64,000 bases of DNA from Pedobacter rhodius (GTDB lineage Bacteria > Bacteroidota > Bacteroidia > Sphingobacteriales > Sphingobacteriaceae): assembly GCF_027213645.1 (NCBI RefSeq), contig NZ_JAPWGL010000001.1, positions 62,001-126,000 on the forward strand, read 5' to 3'. Within the stretch, counting starts at the first letter, position 1, and each line of letters starts with the position of its first letter. The notes beneath the pieces were generated by a model. That model was not told the origin of the DNA, made no database searches, and was given only the letters and a program-made list of their open reading frames with translations. This document shows, in pieces, positions 59,337-64,000 of the stretch. The translations under genes and the position numbers were made by a program.

Positions 59337-60818
59337 TTAAGCGTTTAGATGGTAAAGCTGATGCATGGTAACACTTAAATTTGCATACAGTTGTTTAAAT
59401 AACAGAAAATTTTTTTGATGGCGAATATGGTTCTTAAGGTCAGGTTTGATAAGCTCAGGCTTTTGGTTTTCAGAAACAGGATAATTATCTGTTAATCCGA
59501 TTGCCTTTGCTGCCAGGTAAGCTGCACCAACCGCCGACGCATCTTCCTCTAAAACCAATATAAGTTCTTTACCGGTTACATCAGCGAGTATCTGCATCCA
59601 TATTTTGGAATGAACAAAACCACCGCTCACATGTATTCTTTTAATTGTTTCAGAACTGTGTTCGACGGCTTTCAATACATCATTTAAGGCATAGCAAATG
59701 CCTTCCAGAACAGCTCTGGCCAGGTGTTTTTGCGCGTGCCCGAGATTTAAACCAAAAAATGTTCCGCAGGTCTCACTATCCCAGATTGGCGCCCTTTCGC
59801 CGGTTAAATAAGGTAGAAAAATTAATCCATTGCTGCCGGAATCAGTTGCTTCCACCTGTTTAAATAAATCAAGGTAATCTTCAGCGCGCAGGTTTTCTTT
59901 TTTGAAAATATTTTTCAACAGCCATTGTAAAGTGCTTCCGCCATTGTTTATCGGCCCGCCACAGATATAAGTTTTTTCATCCAGGATGTAACTGAACGTC
60001 ATGGCTGATGGATTAAACACAGGTTTTGAACTGGCTAACCTCAAGGCGCCACTTGTGCCGATCGTTACCGCTGCAATACCTTTTTCAGTTGCTTCACTAC
60101 CTAAATTTGCCAAACAGCCATCGCTTGCACCAATTACAAATTTGGTATTTAATCCATTAAACACTTCAGGTAAAAGGTTTGAGTTAAAATAATCTGCTGA
60201 AACGGGTATTGATAATTGTTTCGCAGTAATACCTGCCAATGCCAATGCCTGTTCGTTCCAGGTTTTCGTATGAATATTAAATAAGCCAGTACAGGATGCG
60301 ATGGAGTAATCTATACGATATTCACCAAAAAGTTTAAACCAGATATATTCTTTAATGGAAATAAATTTTTTGGTTTTACCAATCAAATCAGGCTCATTTT
60401 TCTGAAGCCAAATCAGTTTGCAAAGTGGCGACATGGAATGAATTGGCGTACCACTTGCTTTGTAAACTTCAATTCCGATTTCTGAGTCTTTTAACTGTTT
60501 AGCCTCTTCAAAACTTCTGCTGTCTGCCCAGGTCATCATCGGTGCAAGCACATTATGTGTCTCATCAACCAATATTAAGCTGTGCATGGCTGAACTCAAT
60601 CCAATGGCTAGCGGTTCTGTTTGCAGCTTACTTTTTAATTCCTTTATACATAAAACAAAAGCTTCCCAAATGAATTCAGGATTTTGTTCACTGTAGCCGG
60701 GTTTTAAAGAATCCGTCGGGTAATAAAATTGGCTGGTGGCAATTGGTTTATAGTGTAAATTCAAAGCCACAGCTTTAGTACTGCCGGTACCAATATCGAG
60801 CCCGATTAGATATTTCAT
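59337..60818 (-). CDS. gntK: Gluconokinase, FGGY family
   Basis: 493 residues. FGGY carbohydrate kinase of the ASKHA fold: N-terminal phosphate loop DIGTGSTKAVAL, MTWADSR, GASDGCLANLGS, the FGGY signature FLPYLTGERAPIWD and adenosine-binding GGFVHSKIWMQILADV. Partnered with GntP it most likely makes 6-phosphogluconate from gluconate. This is the B. subtilis-type kinase, unrelated to the small P-loop GntK of E. coli. No hexulose-phosphate pathway genes adjoin. Confidence 0.9.
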   Translation of the reverse strand: MKYLIGLDIGTGSTKAVALNLHYKPIATSQFYYPTDSLKPGYSEQNPEFIWEAFVLCIKELKSKLQTEPLAIGLSSAMHSLILVDETHNVLAPMMTWADSRSFEEAKQLKDSEIGIEVYKASGTPIHSMSPLCKLIWLQKNEPDLIGKTKKFISIKEYIWFKLFGEYRIDYSIASCTGLFNIHTKTWNEQALALAGITAKQLSIPVSADYFNSNLLPEVFNGLNTKFVIGASDGCLANLGSEATEKGIAAVTIGTSGALRLASSKPVFNPSAMTFSYILDEKTYICGGPINNGGSTLQWLLKNIFKKENLRAEDYLDLFKQVEATDSGSNGLIFLPYLTGERAPIWDSETCGTFFGLNLGHAQKHLARAVLEGICYALNDVLKAVEHSSETIKRIHVSGGFVHSKIWMQILADVTGKELILVLEEDASAVGAAYLAAKAIGLTDNYPVSENQKPELIKPDLKNHIRHQKNFLLFKQLYANLSVTMHQLYHLNA

Positions 60819-60882
60819 GCAATAGGTTTAAACTGCAATTTAAGTTTTGTTTTTTATTTAAAACCTAATCTGTTTAATAAAA

Positions 60883-60906
60883 CAAAAAAATGCCGTTTAA
60901 ACGGGC
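60883..60906 (-). terminator. Possible terminator after the DoxX-like gene
   Basis: The 12-bp palindrome CCGTTTAAACGG is followed on the minus strand by seven T. The stem is short, so strength is uncertain. Confidence 0.4.
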
Positions 60907-60919
60907 TGCAGTAGCTAGT

Positions 60920-61357
60920 TTAAGCACTTAATTTCTTTGAATTATCTACCGATATAATGCCATTGCCTTCAACAATAAAACAGATCAAACCTATCAATAC
61001 AGAAATAGAAAGCCATAATTCAGCATAAGGCCGGAAGATTTCTGAAGATAAGTTTATAAAGAAAACAGCCCCAATCAGTACGGGTAAATTAACGAGGCAA
61101 AATATCCTGGTATGTGTACCTAAAGCAATTGCAAATCCGCCGATAATATGTACAATAATGATGAAATGAGCAATTATACTGATAAAAACAGCAGTTCCTA
61201 AATGAACCTGATGCATTAGTGTGCTAAAAGCGCCTATATTTAAATAAAAGGCAATGCCCTTCCAGATTAAAATTATACCTAACAGTATTCTTAAATAATC
61301 AAGCCAGGCGGGATGATGATCATCACCCCAATCCTGCATTTTTTTTAATACGCTCAT
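60920..61357 (-). CDS. DoxX family membrane protein
   Basis: 145 residues from ATG 61357, four transmembrane helices, DoxX fold (YLRILLGIILIWKGIAFYL, IAHFIIIVHIIGGFAIALGTHTR, FRPYAELWLSISVLIGL). Family members range from thiosulfate:quinone oxidoreductase subunits to redox-related membrane proteins; the role here is unknown. The frame is open to 61411, but MSVLKKMQDWGDDHH is a better start. Confidence 0.82.
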   Translation of the reverse strand: MSVLKKMQDWGDDHHPAWLDYLRILLGIILIWKGIAFYLNIGAFSTLMHQVHLGTAVFISIIAHFIIIVHIIGGFAIALGTHTRIFCLVNLPVLIGAVFFINLSSEIFRPYAELWLSISVLIGLICFIVEGNGIISVDNSKKLSA

Positions 61358-61459
61358 AATTTTATAATTGGTTATAAGCAATATACGAAAAATAATAGTG
61401 CCTTTTTTCAAAGAAATTAAATTAAAAATTGATACTCTGATCTTTATAGAGTACCTTTC

Positions 61460-61906
61460 TTAATTATTTCTGGTAAGTGTATTTATATAGTCATTTGAAA
61501 AAGGCATTTGCATTTCATCTAAAATGGTATTATCAGTTTTTCTAAGCCTTCTCATTTTGCTGATTTTTGGAATAATAACCAGAATTCCGAATGCAATTAA
61601 AGATAAAACTAGTTGAAGAACAACATTTACTTTTGCAATAGGCTTTACATTTATATTATCTAAAATATAAACTGAACGATAAATACTACGAATGACTAGA
61701 ATAATCAGAAGATAGACACTCCAGGCAAATCGCCGCTTAATCATGATAGCAAGTAAGTATCGAAGAACCAATACAATACCTATCATAATAAAATCTGTGG
61801 TACTTTCCGGATCGTATAAAAACAGATTAGCCAATCCGATGATAAACGAACCAAAAATAAGGTTAGATGAAAGCGAGTACTTATTTCCTCCGAATTTAGA
61901 ATTCAT
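61460..61906 (-). CDS. Hypothetical four-helix membrane protein
   Basis: 148 residues from ATG 61906. Four hydrophobic helices separated by short loops; a hydrophilic tail of about 30 residues (RLRKTDNTILDEMQMPFSND) faces the cytosol. Not recognised. The longer frame to 61948 adds a hydrophobic stretch that would be an extra helix, so the start is open to question. Confidence 0.6.
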   Translation of the reverse strand: MNSKFGGNKYSLSSNLIFGSFIIGLANLFLYDPESTTDFIMIGIVLVLRYLLAIMIKRRFAWSVYLLIILVIRSIYRSVYILDNINVKPIAKVNVVLQLVLSLIAFGILVIIPKISKMRRLRKTDNTILDEMQMPFSNDYINTLTRNN

Positions 61907-62167
61907 CAGCAGCAAATAAAAAATTATCAATTTAGAGTAGACATACAAATATGAGGTTTTTTTGGAAAATATGTAATTAAACAGACAAAATTTAGTCTGA
62001 TTTTATTTTTTTATTTTGTCCGTCTAAGTCTTTCTGTGTTTAAACGATCTTAAAAGATATTGTGTGTTTAAAATAATTGGGGAATAGGGAAGAAAATTCG
62101 TTAGGCTGGCTCCTGTCTGATGATTTTTTGTGGGGATATTGCGTTTTTTAATTAAAACGAGGCACAA
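61907..62167. other. Intergenic region downstream of the WcaF-like gene
   Basis: 261 bases, AT-rich, containing inverted arms CAGAC/GTCTG (61981-61998) and GACAAAAT/ATTTTGTC (61983-62019). No gene seen. Confidence 0.35.
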
Positions 62168-62719
62168 TTAACGGATAATTCTTTCCTTTATCCAGACTGC
62201 CGGGTTTCCCTGGTATACGCCGTAGGCTTCGAGATTTGTTTTCCCTACGCTACCCATCGTGAGTACACAGTGACTGTGTAAAATTAAGCCGGGAGCTATT
62301 TGAGCGCCGGAACCTATCCAGGCACCGTCTTCAATAACTATCGGACTTATGATAAGATCAAATGAAGTTTTTTTATAGTTGTGATTACCGGTCATTAAAA
62401 TAGCTTGTTGTGATATACAACAATTGTTCCCAATTTTAACCCAATCCAGGTTTTCGATATAGCAATCGGCAAGCCAGCTGTAATCACCAACTTCCAGCTT
62501 CCATGGGTATTTAATGTGAATACCGGGTTTTATTCTAACCTCTTTTCCGATTTTTGAACCGAATAAACGTAAGATAAAAACCAATACAGAACTGAAGGGC
62601 ATTAAACCGCTTTTAAAGAAAAAAACTGAAGTAAAATACCACAGGAATTGTTTAATACCGGAAGCACCTATCTCGAAACCACCCGTATTAAAGTTCTTAT
62701 GAAGTTGTGTTTTTAACAA
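62168..62719 (-). CDS. WcaF-type hexapeptide acyltransferase (colanic acid acetyltransferase-like)
   Basis: 183 residues from a TTG at 62719, giving MLKTQLHKNFNTGGFEIGASG as N-terminus, the family start. Left-handed beta-helix enzyme with KPGIHIKYPWKLEVGDYSW, a GNHNYK loop carrying the catalytic histidine, and a hexapeptide-repeat tail (IVIEDGAWIGSGAQIAPG, YGVYQGNPAVWIKERI). The longer frame to 62890 would overlap the exosortase gene by 161 bases and is unlikely. It O-acetylates exopolysaccharide units. The role is supported by the next two genes. Confidence 0.85.
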   Translation of the reverse strand: MLKTQLHKNFNTGGFEIGASGIKQFLWYFTSVFFFKSGLMPFSSVLVFILRLFGSKIGKEVRIKPGIHIKYPWKLEVGDYSWLADCYIENLDWVKIGNNCCISQQAILMTGNHNYKKTSFDLIISPIVIEDGAWIGSGAQIAPGLILHSHCVLTMGSVGKTNLEAYGVYQGNPAVWIKERIIR

Positions 62720-62729
62720 AGTATGTATT

Positions 62730-63344
62730 TTAATGATTGCCGTTGTAACTTGAAAATTTAGATTTTGAAGCTGCTGTGGTGTTTTTCTTAATCCAGATAT
62801 AAAGCATAACAAAAATAATGATGTATACCAATACATTGAATATTTCATGGTGGTATTCAAAATATTTATGCTGACTACGAAATGCACCAAACAGTATACC
62901 TAAACCTGCTATTCTACAAATATTCAGAAAATAAATACCAGCAATACCAACAACAAGCATTTTTATGGTTTCTTTCCAACTTGTAGGAAACGCTAAAACA
63001 AAAGCAGCTAAAAAACTCATTACACCCAATCCTAAACAAGAATAACTGATTCGCAAAAGTGGTCCGTTAACAACCATCACATCCTGTTCATTATGTATCG
63101 CATAGAATCCAAATAACTTTATTAGCCATATTGCGGGTATAATTATTGCGTTTTTTAAGCCCTGTATATAATTAAAATGATCAGCCAGGTAAGCATTATA
63201 ATATTTCCCTCCCGGACTCATCATACTGTTCATAAAAATATTTCCCTGACTGAAGACGATATATAATATGAAAAGCATTACAATAAATTTAATTACTTTT
63301 TTATCCGCTTGTTGCTTTGCCTGTTGAGTAGTGATTTCGCTCAT
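62730..63344 (-). CDS. Exosortase/archaeosortase family membrane protease
   Basis: 204 residues, about six to seven transmembrane helices. The exosortase catalytic triad is recognisable: Cys103 in YSCLGLGVMSF, Arg144 in NICRIAGLGILF, and His165-His166 in EYHHEIFN. These enzymes cleave and process C-terminal sorting signals of PEP-CTERM-type surface proteins, usually inside exopolysaccharide loci. The subfamily (possibly the Bacteroidota XrtF/XrtY type) cannot be settled. It lies 141 bases downstream of a GT2 gene and 10 bases upstream of WcaF. Confidence 0.85.
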   Translation of the reverse strand: MSEITTQQAKQQADKKVIKFIVMLFILYIVFSQGNIFMNSMMSPGGKYYNAYLADHFNYIQGLKNAIIIPAIWLIKLFGFYAIHNEQDVMVVNGPLLRISYSCLGLGVMSFLAAFVLAFPTSWKETIKMLVVGIAGIYFLNICRIAGLGILFGAFRSQHKYFEYHHEIFNVLVYIIIFVMLYIWIKKNTTAASKSKFSSYNGNH

Positions 63345-63440
63345 ATATATTAAATCAATTTATACGTTCGTTAAAAGCAAAAATGGTTTCTTCAAAATTA
63401 TTTAAAAATAGCTGAAACAATACTTTCTAATCTTGATTTC

Positions 63441-63503
63441 GTCTAACGTCTAACGTCTAACGTCTAACGTCTAACGTCTAACGTCTAACGTCTAACGTCT
63501 AAC
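63441..63503. repeat. Perfect tandem repeat, nine copies of GTCTAAC
   Basis: Nine uninterrupted 7-bp units (63 bases), a simple-sequence tract. It begins 97 bases upstream of the exosortase start, and the stop codon of the GT2 gene lies inside it (63485). The tract could expand or contract by slippage. Confidence 0.95.
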
Positions 63504-64000
63504 CCGGATTGTAGCGATTTAATTTTCTTATCCACTAATTTTCTAAACCAAAAACCCTGCAGATAATGAAAATGCCTGGCCGTTTTATTATCCATAAAGC
63601 CCAGTTGGAAAATCATACGGAAGCTATAATAAAAATAAGGTCTTATGCCCAGCGGAAGTTTCCACCATAAACGTTTTAACCAGGCTTTTCTTTCATCAGG
63701 ATTGCCCGTCAGGTTAGGTTTTAAAGATTGGCGTCTGAGATTTTGCATTCTATCAATTTCTTCATGGGCAATTAAATCGCTATAACGCTCATGTTTCTCA
63801 AACCAAAAATTGATGTCATTTTCTTTCAGATTTTCTTCCAGCAGGTGGCCGTCTTTCCAGACGATGGTTTTACCTGGTACGATAAACCGGTGATCCATAT
63901 TTTCATTCAAATCAGAATATCCAATTCCGGTTCTGAACATTTTTAAAAGGTAAATAGGGTAGTAGCCCCCATAACGAATCCAGCTCCCCTGAAAAAAGTT
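63485..64000 (-). CDS. Family 2 glycosyltransferase (C-terminal part; start beyond window)
   Basis: 172 codons, open to the window edge and truncated on the N-terminal side. The visible part begins NFFQGSWIRYGGYYPIYLLKMFR, followed by DHRFIVPGK and the HERYSDLIAHEEIDR region, as in the C-terminal half of WaaE/KdtX-like GT2 enzymes. The last residues are encoded in the GTCTAAC repeat, so the tract affects only the final codons. It transfers a sugar to an exopolysaccharide or LPS core precursor. The catalytic DxD part lies outside the window. Confidence 0.82.
   Translation of the reverse strand, partial: NFFQGSWIRYGGYYPIYLLKMFRTGIGYSDLNENMDHRFIVPGKTIVWKDGHLLEENLKENDINFWFEKHERYSDLIAHEEIDRMQNLRRQSLKPNLTGNPDERKAWLKRLWWKLPLGIRPYFYYSFRMIFQLGFMDNKTARHFHYLQGFWFRKLVDKKIKSLQSGLDVRR

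Noticed and set aside
62720..62890. Longer N-terminus for the WcaF-like gene
   Set aside because: It would overlap the exosortase gene by 161 bases and adds residues unlike the family; a TTG at 62719 gives the normal N-terminus.
63485..63503. Tandem heptamer as a CRISPR-like array or coding repeat
   Set aside because: Units are 7 bp without spacers; it is a simple tandem repeat, and only the last codons of the GT2 gene enter it.

Overview
The window comes from a member of the Bacteroidota, most likely Pedobacter or a close relative in the Sphingobacteriaceae. The evidence is gene content: FecI/FecR-SusC/SusD, GH97, DUF2911, an exosortase, and a KdpD lacking its kinase. AT-rich intergenic DNA, promoters of the TAnnTTTG type and weak Shine-Dalgarno sequences agree with this. 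No insertion sequence, prophage or CRISPR array was seen. Several families of short palindromic intergenic repeats are present.

Left part (1-10.8 kb): the 5' part of atpD, then mostly housekeeping genes: an RmlD-like reductase, a peroxiredoxin, tRNA-Arg(ACG), adk, obgE, a YdcF-like protein, a YtxH protein, an OsmC protein, a DUF2130 protein, a GH97 glycosidase and a hotdog thioesterase.

Kdp region (10.8-25.6 kb, minus strand): a potassium-uptake operon read as small membrane peptide, kdpF, kdpA, kdpB, kdpC, porin, kdpD (sensor domain only), separate HAMP-PAS histidine kinase. A sigma-54-like element lies just before the first small peptide. A sigma-54-activating response regulator is encoded about 4.3 kb upstream. 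Between them lie an arginine-type GNAT/M20 deacylase pair and an M1 peptidase. Repeats are inserted between several kdp genes.

Middle (25.7-45.7 kb, plus strand): a secreted PIG-L deacetylase, a 34-residue membrane peptide overlapping a sodium:solute symporter gene, and a DUF2911 protein. Then a GH5 lipoprotein followed by a FecI/FecR/SusC/SusD/TlpA nutrient-uptake cluster, a ChaA-type cation antiporter, a membrane-anchored AraC regulator and a beta-barrel receptor.

Right part (45.7-64 kb): Nudix, HIBADH-like and GlcG genes, a solitary Dam-type DNA methylase, a LolD/FtsX-type ABC exporter divergent from a TesA-like esterase (as in E. coli tesA-ybbAP), a RelA/SpoT-like HD protein, a GT87 protein, a soluble GAF histidine kinase, and a gluconate permease/kinase pair. 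At the edge is the start of an exopolysaccharide locus: GT2 glycosyltransferase, exosortase and WcaF-type acetyltransferase. The points most worth a second look are the Kdp system, the two overlooked small membrane peptides, the exosortase locus and the repeat families.
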